From an uncultured Thermomicrobiales bacterium (GTDB taxonomy: Bacteria; Chloroflexota; Chloroflexia; Thermomicrobiales; UBA6265), in the NCBI GenBank assembly GCA_902806395.1, contig CADCWH010000043.1:1-7184 (forward strand): a stretch of 7,184 nt of DNA, given 5' to 3'. Below the pieces are notes generated by a model. It was not told the DNA's origin, did not search any database, and was given only the letters and a program-made list of their open reading frames with translations. A program made the position numbers and the translations under genes. This document shows positions 1 through 6,050 of this stretch, piece by piece (within the stretch, counting starts at the first letter, position 1; each line of letters begins with the position of its first letter).

Positions 1-55
1 ACCTGACGCGCGAGCGGGCAACCCCGCACCCGGAACGGCCAACGATGGTGACGAC

Positions 56-71
56 GAGACCATTCGGTCTC
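56..71. repeat. Short perfect inverted repeat (6-bp arms)
   Basis: GAGACC at 56-61 and GGTCTC at 66-71 are exact reverse complements around the four bases ATTC. The arms do not extend further. It could be a small hairpin or a weak operator-like dyad, but one this short can arise by chance, and no T-tract follows. Confidence 0.35.
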
Positions 72-255
72 CACGCCAGGATTCCGGTCCAACCCGGCTC
101 CTCGCCTACCACGCATCGTTCCCCGGTACGGTGACGATCGTCCTGCTTGAAGGCCCCGGTGGAGCGCGTCGGCGTTGTCATGTCCAGGCATCACGATCAT
201 CTGGCACGCCGGACCTCGGTGCTCCCCTGTACCCAGATACCATCTCCCTACGACG

Positions 256-304
256 CGGCCCGACGACGGGGGATCGGCGTGCGATCGTCGTTCTCGTCGG
301 GCCG
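256..304. repeat. Long inverted repeat with 11-bp perfect arms in the upstream region
   Basis: CGGCCCGACGA at 256-266 and TCGTCGGGCCG at 294-304 are perfect reverse complements. Between them a smaller dyad, GATCG (272-276) and CGATC (282-286), forms a nested 5-bp stem around GCGTG. The arms are GC-rich and would make a stable hairpin in RNA or a cruciform in DNA. No T-tract follows, so it does not look like an intrinsic terminator. It could be a regulator binding site or a remnant of a small repeat element. It lies about 260 bases before the chosen mrpA start. Confidence 0.5.
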
Positions 305-397
305 GTACGACGAGACACGTCGTGGCATCGGGCACGTCCCGCGTGAGGTCGCGGCGCCGGACGTGCGGTGGGGCCAGTGCGACGACGGGACCGGGCG

Positions 398-424
398 GTG
401 ACGGGTCACGGTGTCGATTAGACT
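398..424 (+). promoter_or_regulatory. Weak candidate sigma-70-type promoter for the mrp operon
   Basis: GTGACG at 398-403 (4 of 6 matches to TTGACA) and TAGACT at 419-424 (4 of 6 to TATAAT) are separated by 15 bases, shorter than the ideal 17. If used, transcription would start near 431, and both leader hairpins (452-476 and 483-512) would lie in the untranslated leader. An alternative pair is TTGACT at 438-443 with CGTTAT at 462-467. It has a better -35 and 18-base spacing, but would start transcription almost inside the terminator-like stem. Neither is strong. Confidence 0.2.
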
Positions 425-451
425 GTTCGGGGCAAGATTGACTGCCGGGGC

Positions 452-476
452 ATCATGGACCCGTTATCCCCATGAT
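452..476 (+). promoter_or_regulatory. Leader hairpin just upstream of the terminator-like stem
   Basis: ATCATGG at 452-458 pairs perfectly with CCATGAT at 470-476 around an 11-base loop. Six bases later the terminator-like stem begins, so the two would form tandem hairpins in a transcript reading toward mrpA. A tiny open frame (ATG 455, Met-Asp-Pro-Leu-Ser-Pro, stop at 473-475) lies inside the hairpin, preceded by GGGG at 447-450. That frame may be chance. The tandem arrangement fits a regulated leader, but this is inferred from the sequence alone. Confidence 0.4.
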
Positions 477-482
477 TCGGTG

Positions 483-512
483 AGGGACTGCCAATGTTGG
501 CCGTCCCTTTTT
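483..512 (+). terminator. Intrinsic terminator-like hairpin in front of mrpA (possible attenuator)
   Basis: The left arm 483-494 pairs with 497-508 over 12 positions with one mismatch (T489 against C502). The outer six pairs are AGGGAC with GTCCCT and the inner five GCCAA with TTGGC. Five T bases (508-512, the first of them paired) follow at once, so it reads as a terminator on the + strand only. It either ends a transcript from upstream or, since no upstream gene is visible, acts as an attenuator in the mrp leader. The first ATG of the mrpA frame (494-496) sits in the tight loop, which argues against that start. Confidence 0.65.
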
Positions 513-552
513 CGCGTCGCCTGATCTCCTCCAATGGTGCTCTGGCGACACC

Positions 553-557
553 GGGGA
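553..557 (+). promoter_or_regulatory. Ribosome binding site deciding the mrpA start
   Basis: GGGGA lies five bases before the ATG at 563. The competing ATG at 494 also has GAGGG (482-486) seven bases upstream, but that site and start are buried in the terminator-like stem. The protein from 563 starts directly with a short polar run and the first membrane helix, as MrpA proteins usually do. The extra 23 residues from 494 are not hydrophobic. Confidence 0.5.
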
Positions 558-562
558 ACACG

Positions 563-2899
563 ATGGACGGCAGCTGGCACGTCAATCCCGCGGCTGCCTT
601 GCTCGCCCTGGCGGTGCTCAGTGGCCCCCTGACCTGGTTGGTCGGGCGCTGGCGACCCAGTCTGGCGTGGCAGGCGGGGGCCCTGCTGGCGGGTGGAGGG
701 CTGGTGACGACGATCGTCGCGATCGCCACCGGCGATCATGCGGTCGACGTGGCGTGGGCTCCCACCTGGGGGCTGCGGCTCGCGTTCGACCTGGATGGCC
801 TGGCCCGGCTCTATGCGCTCCTGGCGACCGGGATCGGCCTGCTGGTGGTGATCTATGCCGGGCGCTACGTCCCTCTGCACCTCCATCATCAGGGACGCGA
901 CCAGCGGGAGGCGGGTCCGTTCTTCGCCGCGCTGCTCCTCTTCATGGGGGCGATGCTGGGCCTGGTGATGGCGCGAGACCTGGTCGCGCTGTTCGTGTTT
1001 TGGGACCTGACGGCACTGGCCTCGTATCTCCTGATCTCCTACGACCGACACGATGCCAACGCCCGCGACTCCGCCCTGATGGCCCTCCTGATCACCGGCA
1101 TCAGCGCACTCGGTCTCCTGATCGCCGCGTTGTTGCTCGAGGACCGGTACGGCACCTTCGACCTGCGGGCGATGATCGCGGCCGCCGAGGACGGGGACCA
1201 CTCTCTCGGACTGACCATCGGCATCTTGATCCTGGTCGCGGCCCTGGCCAAGAGCGCCCAACTCCCCCTTCACATTTGGCTGCCCCGAGCGATGGCGGCG
1301 CCGACGCCGGTCTCGGCCTACCTGCACTCGGCGGCGATGGTCGCGGCCGGGGTGTTCCTGATCGGGCGGTTCTACCCCCTACTGGCGACCGAGCCGCGCC
1401 TGCTCGACGGCTTGGCCGTCGTCGGCGCGGGCTCGATGGCCATCTCCGGGGTGCTGGCGACGACCCGGGCCGACATCAAGCAGGTGCTGGCCTACTCGAC
1501 GATCTCCCAGTATGGCTACGTCGTGCTGATGCTTGGCCTCGGCGGCCACGGCCACTATGGCGCCGTGGCGGCGATGTTCTACGTCGTCGCCCATGCCCTG
1601 GCGAAGACCGCCCTCTTCCTGACTGCCGGGGCGGTCACCGAGGCCACGGGCGAACGGCGGCTGGACCGCCTCGGCGGGCTGTGGCGCTCGATGCCGGCCC
1701 TGGCAGCCGGGAGCGGCGCGGCGGCGGCTGGACTCGCCGCGCTGCCGCTGACCGTCGGTTTCTTCAAGGACGAGCTGTTCTTCGCCGCTGCCCTGGAGCG
1801 GGGTCCGGCCGCGGTCGCGGTCGCCGTGGGCGGGGCGACGCTGACGATCGTCTACATCGGCCGGTTCTGGGGCGGGATCTTCCTGGGTCCGCCGCGGGCG
1901 ACGGCGCGCCCGGTGCCCATCGCGCTCGTCGGGCCAGTGGTGGTGCTGGGTGCGGCCATCCTGCTGACGGGAATCATCGTCGGGCCGGTGACGCGGCTGG
2001 CCGAGGCGGCGGCGGCGGTGAGCCTGCGCGAGGCAGTCACGGTCTCACCCGCCTATCACCTCGATGCCCGACCCGAGAACCTGATGGCCCTGGCCAGCTT
2101 TGCCTTGGGCGGGACGCTGCTGGCGACGCGAGGAGCATGGGCCCCGGCGGCGATGGGCCTGGCGCGGTTCGGCCAGCGATTCGGTCCGGCACGCCTCTAT
2201 CGGCGGAGTCTGGACGAGTTCGAGCGGTTTTCCAGCGCGATGCGCCGGGTCGAGGTCCGCGACCTCCGGGGTCGCGTCGCGACCATCTTGTTCCCGGCCG
2301 GCGTCCTGGTGGTCATCGCGCTGGTCACCACGTCGCCGCAGGACACCTTCACCGTGGGCGCGATTGGGCGGGGAGACGCCGCTCTGGTGATGATCCTGCT
2401 CGCGACCTGCGGTGCGGGCATCGCCAGCACGCTGCCGCGAGACCACCTCTCGATGGCGCTGACCGTCTCGGGCGTCGGGTATTGCCTGGCGGTGACCTAC
2501 GCCCTGTTCGGAGCGCCCGACGTGGCGCTGGTGGCAGTGCTGGTCGAGACGATGTTCGCGGTGTTGTTCCTGGGCACGTTGTCGTTGCTCCCCCGACGCA
2601 TGCTGGCCGAGGAGGCCGCCGAGCCGGAAGACCACCATCATGGGCGCCGTGACCTGGCGCTGGCGGTGGTGGCGGGGGTGATCGCCCTGGTCGTGTCGTG
2701 GAGCGCGCTCTCGCGACCCTCGTTCCGGGAATCGGTGGCGGCCGACTACGTCGAACTGGCGCCCGATGCCCATGCCAAGGATGTCGTGACCGTGATCCTG
2801 ACCGATTTCCGGGGCCTCGACACGATGGGAGAGATCACGGTGATCGGGATCGCGATGCTGGGGATCGTCGGGCTGCTGCGACGAGGCCGCCTGCGATGA
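563..2899 (+). CDS. mrpA: Mrp-type Na+/H+ antiporter subunit A
   Basis: Largest antiporter subunit, 778 residues from ATG 563 (801 if the ATG at 494 is used), the usual length for full MrpA. It is a polytopic membrane protein related to complex I NuoL. The antiporter core runs from about residue 80 to 415 and keeps the channel residues: Lys230 in AKSAQLPLHIWLP, His255 in AYLHSAAMV, Lys348 in AHALAKTALFL, and Lys402 in GFFKDE. The C-terminal MrpA/MbhD-E part follows, with FGAPDVALV and VLVET (about 649-663) and DFRGLDTMGE (748-757). The odd feature is FWD in TM5 (Asp148), where NuoL and MrpA families normally have Glu. Between the two domains is a charged linker around residues 540-570. First gene of the operon; its stop overlaps the mrpB start in ATGA. 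Family assignment is firm; the transported cation cannot be read from the sequence. Confidence 0.95.
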   Translation: MDGSWHVNPAAALLALAVLSGPLTWLVGRWRPSLAWQAGALLAGGGLVTTIVAIATGDHAVDVAWAPTWGLRLAFDLDGLARLYALLATGIGLLVVIYAGRYVPLHLHHQGRDQREAGPFFAALLLFMGAMLGLVMARDLVALFVFWDLTALASYLLISYDRHDANARDSALMALLITGISALGLLIAALLLEDRYGTFDLRAMIAAAEDGDHSLGLTIGILILVAALAKSAQLPLHIWLPRAMAAPTPVSAYLHSAAMVAAGVFLIGRFYPLLATEPRLLDGLAVVGAGSMAISGVLATTRADIKQVLAYSTISQYGYVVLMLGLGGHGHYGAVAAMFYVVAHALAKTALFLTAGAVTEATGERRLDRLGGLWRSMPALAAGSGAAAAGLAALPLTVGFFKDELFFAAALERGPAAVAVAVGGATLTIVYIGRFWGGIFLGPPRATARPVPIALVGPVVVLGAAILLTGIIVGPVTRLAEAAAAVSLREAVTVSPAYHLDARPENLMALASFALGGTLLATRGAWAPAAMGLARFGQRFGPARLYRRSLDEFERFSSAMRRVEVRDLRGRVATILFPAGVLVVIALVTTSPQDTFTVGAIGRGDAALVMILLATCGAGIASTLPRDHLSMALTVSGVGYCLAVTYALFGAPDVALVAVLVETMFAVLFLGTLSLLPRRMLAEEAAEPEDHHHGRRDLALAVVAGVIALVVSWSALSRPSFRESVAADYVELAPDAHAKDVVTVILTDFRGLDTMGEITVIGIAMLGIVGLLRRGRLR

Positions 2900-3408
2900 G
2901 CACCCTGGACCGATCTCGCATCGACCCCAGCGTCACCACGGTGCTGACCCAGACGGTCGCCCGGCTCCTACTCGTGCCGATCTTCATGGTCGCCCTGGCG
3001 ATCCTGGTCAAGGGATATGCCGATGTCGGCGACGGGTTCAGCGCCGGGGTCGTCGCCGCCCTCGGTGTCTTGCTGCAGTACGTGGCGTTCGGGTACCAGG
3101 CGATCCGGCGTCTGGCGATCGTCCGCCTGGCACCCTACGGCGCCCTGGTTGGCGTCGTGATCTCCCTTGGCGTGACCTTCATCCCGGTGATGACCGGCGA
3201 ACCGCTCCTACGCCACGCGCCGGCCGCGGGCGAGCCGGTGGCCCACCTCGGGGCACTGGAACTCATCACCCCGGTCCTCTTCGATGTCGGGGTGTTCTTG
3301 GTCGTGTTCGGATTCGCGGTCGGGGTGATCGGGACGATCGCCCGGATTCACCCGCGCCGTGGCGAGCCGATGCGTGGAGCCGGGAGCATGGGAGGTGACG
3401 AGGGATGA
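2896..3408 (+). CDS. mrpB: Mrp-type Na+/H+ antiporter subunit B (MnhB domain)
   Basis: Small membrane subunit, 170 residues, with four likely helices: about 22-39, 50-68, 80-98 and 122-148. The open frame continues upstream, but ATG 2896 overlaps the mrpA stop as ATGA and gives a protein of normal MnhB size. Upstream residues of that frame are Arg-rich shadow sequence inside mrpA. No strong ribosome site is visible, so translational coupling to mrpA is likely. MnhB proteins usually carry GHxxPGGGFxxG between the first two helices. Here the motif is GYADVGDGFSAG (40-51), with His to Tyr, Pro to Val and the middle Gly to Asp, while Phe48 and Gly51 are kept. An insert at about 105-116 (RHAPAAGEPVAH) lies in a loop. 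Assignment rests on this motif, the helix pattern and the operon position. Confidence 0.9.
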   Translation: MSTLDRSRIDPSVTTVLTQTVARLLLVPIFMVALAILVKGYADVGDGFSAGVVAALGVLLQYVAFGYQAIRRLAIVRLAPYGALVGVVISLGVTFIPVMTGEPLLRHAPAAGEPVAHLGALELITPVLFDVGVFLVVFGFAVGVIGTIARIHPRRGEPMRGAGSMGGDEG

Positions 3409-3788
3409 CGCTGCTCTTCGCGGTGGCAGTGGCGATCCTGTTCGGGAGCGGCGCCTATCTGCTCCTGAAGCACGATCTCGTCCGGGTGGTGATCGGGATG
3501 GTCCTGATCTCGAATGCGGCCAACCTGTTCATCATCTCGGCCGGGCTCTCGCGGGGACAGGCCCCGATCTATCCCCTGGTCGAGGGTGAGCCCGTCAGCG
3601 ACCCGCTGGTGCAGGCGATGACCCTGACGGCGATCGTGATCAGCTTCGGGGTGGCGGCCCTGTTGCTGGCCCTCGTCTACCGGGTCTATACCAGTCATCT
3701 CTCGCTCGACCTCGACGAATTGGCCGAGGCCGATGAGCGGGACGAGGCGGTCCGGGATCTCGCGACGTTGACGGGGAGACCGCGGTGA
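3405..3788 (+). CDS. mrpC: Mrp-type Na+/H+ antiporter subunit C (NuoK-like)
   Basis: Small subunit of 127 residues, homologous to complex I NuoK, with three helices at about 3-21, 27-48 and 72-95. Family motifs are clear: an N-terminal GAYLLL segment, IGMVLISNAANLFII (30-44), and DPLVQAMTLTAIVISFG (66-82), which matches the canonical DPLPQALVLTAIVIGFG. A charged, Asp/Glu-rich tail from about residue 100 should lie in the cytoplasm. The start at 3405 overlaps the mrpB stop (ATGA), with GGAGG at 3391-3395 nine bases before it. The tail is somewhat longer than in compact MrpC proteins but not unusual. In the complex MrpC packs with MrpA and MrpD and is needed for antiport. Confidence 0.95.
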   Translation: MTLLFAVAVAILFGSGAYLLLKHDLVRVVIGMVLISNAANLFIISAGLSRGQAPIYPLVEGEPVSDPLVQAMTLTAIVISFGVAALLLALVYRVYTSHLSLDLDELAEADERDEAVRDLATLTGRPR

Positions 3789-5179
3789 CCGGCGACCTGA
3801 CGGCGCCCCTGGGCCTGGTTTGGTTCGCGGCCATCGGCCTCGCGTTCTTCGACGGGCGCCGTGCCTGGGTCGGCTGGGCGGCGGTCGTCGCCTTGGCCAC
3901 TACCCTGGCCGGGACCGTGGCCGTGGCGATCGATGTCGCCCGCAACGGACCGCAGACGGTCGTGGCCGGGGGATGGCCGAGCACGATCGGGATCACGCTG
4001 GAGGCGGACGCGCTCGGGTTAACCTTCGCGCTGCTCTCCCTGGCCGTCCTGCTCGTCGCGCTGGCCTACGAGGTCCTGGCGGGAGTGACGGCACTGGGGT
4101 TCCCGGCCCTGGTCTTGGCGATGGCGACCGGCCTGCTCGGGCTCTGCCTGACCGCCGACCTGTTCAACTTCTACGTCTTCTTCGAGATCGCGATGGTCTC
4201 GGCCTACGTGTTGACCGGCTACGGCGACCGGCCGCACCAACTGCGGGCGGCGACGATCTTCCTGACTGTCAACTTGCTGGGGTCGGTCCTGTTCCTGATC
4301 GCCATCGCGGCGCTCTACCACCTGACCGGCACCCTCGATATGGACCAGTTGGCGATCCGGATCCCGATCGTCCAGACCAATTCGGCGATCCTCAGCGCGA
4401 CGTTGATCTTCGTCGCCTTCGGTATCAAGCTGGGGCTGTTCCCGTTCCACTTCTGGCTGGCCGCCGTCTACACCGGCACGCAGCCGGCGGTGGCGGCGAT
4501 CCTGAGCGGGGCACTGGTCAATATCGGCAGCTATGGACTGTTGCGGATCGGGGGCGGGCTGTTGCCCCGCGAGTTGGAGCAGGGCGCACCGATCTTGCTC
4601 GCGCTGGGTGCGGCGAGCATCCTCTACGGTGGCCTCCAGGCCATCTCCTGCGGTGATCCCCGGGAGGTACTGGCCTATTCGTCGATCGGCCAGGCGGGGT
4701 ACATCTTGATCTGCCTAGCGATCGGTGGTGAGCTGGGGTACGCGGCGGCGGTCCTCTTCGCGGTGACCAACGCGATCAACAAGACCCTGTTGTTCCTGGT
4801 CGTGCCGCTGCGCGGACCATGGGTAACGGCAGCGGTGATCGTCGGGGCGGCGAGCGTGGCGGGCATCCCGCCCGCCACCGGATTCTTCGGCAAGGCGGCG
4901 GTCTTCCGGGCCGCCGTGGCGGATGGGAACATCGCCATCCTGACCCTGCTGGTCGCCGGCGGTGCCCTGTCGTTCATCTATATGTTCCAGATGGTCGGGC
5001 GGCAGGATTGGGGGGCGGGCGACGGCGTGGGGCCAAACTGGTCCGACAGTCATCTCCCGGCGACCAGGGTGATCGCCGGCAGCGTGGCGGTCGTGGTCAT
5101 CGGCCTCGGGGTCTGGCCCGAGCCACTCTTGGTCTTGAGCGAGGCGGCAGCGGCGGTGCTGGTCGCCCGACTGCCATGA
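3785..5179 (+). CDS. mrpD: Mrp-type Na+/H+ antiporter subunit D (NuoN/NuoM-like)
   Basis: Second large antiporter-like subunit, 464 residues, starting at GTG 3785 inside a GTGA overlap with the mrpC stop and with GGGGAG at 3773-3778. It carries the proton antiporter domain at about residues 115-400. DLFNFYVFFE (125-134) holds the key TM5 Glu134, retained here unlike in MrpA. GIKLGLFPFHFWL holds Lys215 and His222, AINKTLLFL holds Lys333, and GFFGK holds Lys370. Lys333 and Lys370 are 37 residues apart, while the matching lysines in MrpA of this window are 54 apart. The linker seen in MrpA as TEATGERRLDRLGGLW is missing, so the protein is somewhat short for the family. The frame is open throughout, so this is a real deletion rather than a frameshift. 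Assignment is firm. Confidence 0.95.
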   Translation: MTGDLTAPLGLVWFAAIGLAFFDGRRAWVGWAAVVALATTLAGTVAVAIDVARNGPQTVVAGGWPSTIGITLEADALGLTFALLSLAVLLVALAYEVLAGVTALGFPALVLAMATGLLGLCLTADLFNFYVFFEIAMVSAYVLTGYGDRPHQLRAATIFLTVNLLGSVLFLIAIAALYHLTGTLDMDQLAIRIPIVQTNSAILSATLIFVAFGIKLGLFPFHFWLAAVYTGTQPAVAAILSGALVNIGSYGLLRIGGGLLPRELEQGAPILLALGAASILYGGLQAISCGDPREVLAYSSIGQAGYILICLAIGGELGYAAAVLFAVTNAINKTLLFLVVPLRGPWVTAAVIVGAASVAGIPPATGFFGKAAVFRAAVADGNIAILTLLVAGGALSFIYMFQMVGRQDWGAGDGVGPNWSDSHLPATRVIAGSVAVVVIGLGVWPEPLLVLSEAAAAVLVARLP

Positions 5180-5181
5180 GC

Positions 5182-5189
5182 GGGAGGAG
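5182..5189 (+). promoter_or_regulatory. Ribosome binding site deciding the mrpE start
   Basis: GGGAGGAG ends one base before the ATG at 5190, too close to serve it, but nine bases before the in-frame ATG at 5199. The second ATG is therefore preferred for mrpE. The mrpD stop (5177-5179) lies just upstream. Confidence 0.6.
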
Positions 5190-5198
5190 ATGGTACGG

Positions 5199-5693
5199 AT
5201 GACGCGGATGCTGTTCTCGCTGGTCGTCGCGACCTTGATCTACGCGATGACCCTGGCGAGCTTCCATCCCTGGGACCTGGCGATCGGGGCCCTGGCGAGC
5301 GGGAGCCTGCTCCTCATGTTCCGATCATTCCTCTTCTCCGCCGAACCCCTCCCGGCCCCGGACTTCGCCCGCCGGATGATCATGTTTCTGCCTTTCGCCG
5401 GAATGGTCGTCAGCGACATCGTGAGAGGCACCTGGCACGTCGCCCTGGTGGTGTTGCACCTGCGGCCCTTGAATCACCCGGGCATCGTCGCCGTGCCGAT
5501 CGCGGCCCGGACCCGGCTCGGGGTGGCGGTGACCGGGTTAGCGTCCACGTTATCGCCGGGGTCCTTCTTGGTCGACGTCGATTGGGAGCACGACGTGATG
5601 TATTTCCATCTCTTGGAGGCCGCCGACCCGGACCAGATCCGGGCTCAGTACCAACGGTCCTACGATCGGTACCAACGCCACGTGTTCCCCTGA
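5199..5693 (+). CDS. mrpE: Mrp-type Na+/H+ antiporter subunit E (MNHE family)
   Basis: Subunit of 164 residues from ATG 5199; an ATG at 5190 would add three residues but lacks ribosome-site spacing. The N-terminal half has hydrophobic helices at about 5-20, 25-40 and 60-78. The C-terminal half is a soluble domain with the MNHE signature. ASTLSPGSFLVDVD (115-128) corresponds to the canonical ITLTPGT block, followed by VMYFHLLEAADP (133-144), like the usual LYVHxLD. SDIVRGTWHVALVVL (72-86) matches the family segment DIxxAxxxV. The gene starts 19 bases after the mrpD stop. After it comes the only substantial gap of the operon. MrpE is thought to help assembly or stability of the complex; no enzymatic role is known. 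Confidence 0.93.
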   Translation: MTRMLFSLVVATLIYAMTLASFHPWDLAIGALASGSLLLMFRSFLFSAEPLPAPDFARRMIMFLPFAGMVVSDIVRGTWHVALVVLHLRPLNHPGIVAVPIAARTRLGVAVTGLASTLSPGSFLVDVDWEHDVMYFHLLEAADPDQIRAQYQRSYDRYQRHVFP

Positions 5694-5703
5694 CCGCACC
5701 GAT

Positions 5704-5727
5704 GCTCCGACCATCCGGGTCGGGAGC
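5704..5727 (+). promoter_or_regulatory. Intercistronic hairpin between mrpE and mrpF
   Basis: GCTCC and GACC at 5704-5712 pair with GGTC and GGAGC at 5718-5727, giving nine pairs with one bulged G (5722) and a five-base loop. No T-tract follows, so it is unlikely to stop transcription alone. It may stabilise or mark processing of the mRNA between mrpA-E and mrpF-G. A small dyad GGTC-A-GACC lies at 5747-5755, and the mrpF ribosome site GGGAGGG is at 5768-5774. Confidence 0.45.
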
Positions 5728-5780
5728 CAGACGAGGCCCATCGTTCGGTCAGACCAGCATGATTTCCGGGAGGGTGCGCG

Positions 5781-6050
5781 ATGCATGTGCAGGTGTTCTA
5801 CGCCGCGGCGGGATGGATGACGATCCTGCTCATCGTCGCCCTGATCGGGGTGATCCGGGCGGACGCGGTGATCGTCCGGCTCCTGGCGCTCGACGTGTTG
5901 ACGTTGATCCTGACGGGGCTGCTGATCCTCTTCGCCAACGCGAACACGGACTCGTCCTACCTCGACGCGGCGCTGATCCTGGCGCTGCTCTCGTTCATCT
6001 CGACCCTCGCGGCCGCACGGTATCACCATGACCGGAGGATCTTCTCGTGA
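5781..6050 (+). CDS. mrpF: Mrp-type Na+/H+ antiporter subunit F
   Basis: Small membrane subunit of 89 residues, normal for MrpF, with three helices at about 8-25, 33-52 and 61-79. The family core is recognisable: VIRADAVIVRLLALD (24-38) aligns to the usual RGPSxxDRVVALD, and SSYLDAALILALLSFISTLAAARY (58-81) to the conserved YLDVALVLALLxFV block. Differences from the usual motif are RAD for RGP and Val32 for the Asp before Arg33; Arg33 and Asp38 are kept. The ATG at 5781 has a strong ribosome site, GGGAGGG, six bases upstream. That would let it be translated independently after the 87-base gap from mrpE. The stop overlaps the mrpG start. Confidence 0.92.
   Translation: MHVQVFYAAAGWMTILLIVALIGVIRADAVIVRLLALDVLTLILTGLLILFANANTDSSYLDAALILALLSFISTLAAARYHHDRRIFS

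Larger units (their letters stand above)
1..430. other. Intergenic region upstream of the mrp operon, no supported gene
   Basis: I see no convincing gene here. Short open frames exist in all three forward frames and overlap one another. Their translations are rich in Arg, Gly, Pro and Ser, as expected of chance frames in GC-rich DNA, and none resembles a known family or has a good ribosome site. The stretch holds many CGACGA-type words. ACGACGAGAC occurs at 51-60 and 307-316, CGACGACGGG at 261-270 and 380-389, and CGATCGTC at 135-142 and 282-289. There is a 10-bp palindrome GACGATCGTC at 133-142. I found no tRNA-like or rRNA-like segment. It may carry regulatory sites for the operon or decayed DNA. 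Confidence 0.6.

Noticed and set aside
131..441. Three overlapping short frames upstream of the operon
   Set aside because: They overlap in all three frames, have no good ribosome sites and show no recognisable protein features.
494..562. N-terminal extension of mrpA from the ATG at 494
   Set aside because: That start lies in the loop of a terminator-like stem, and the 23 added residues are not part of the MrpA family. I keep it only as an alternative.
464..1327. Long open frame on the - strand over the mrpA start
   Set aside because: Its product is rich in Gln, Arg, Asp and Gly with no fold or family features. It is the antisense shadow of the strongly supported mrpA coding strand.
667..2652. 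661-codon open frame on the + strand inside mrpA
   Set aside because: Out of frame with mrpA, and its translation is an Arg, Gly, Pro and Ala-rich shadow typical of GC-rich DNA. mrpA has clear family motifs throughout.
2698..2895. Upstream extension of the mrpB frame
   Set aside because: These 66 codons overlap the conserved end of mrpA and give Arg and Gly-rich sequence. The ATG at 2896 in an ATGA overlap gives the normal MnhB length.
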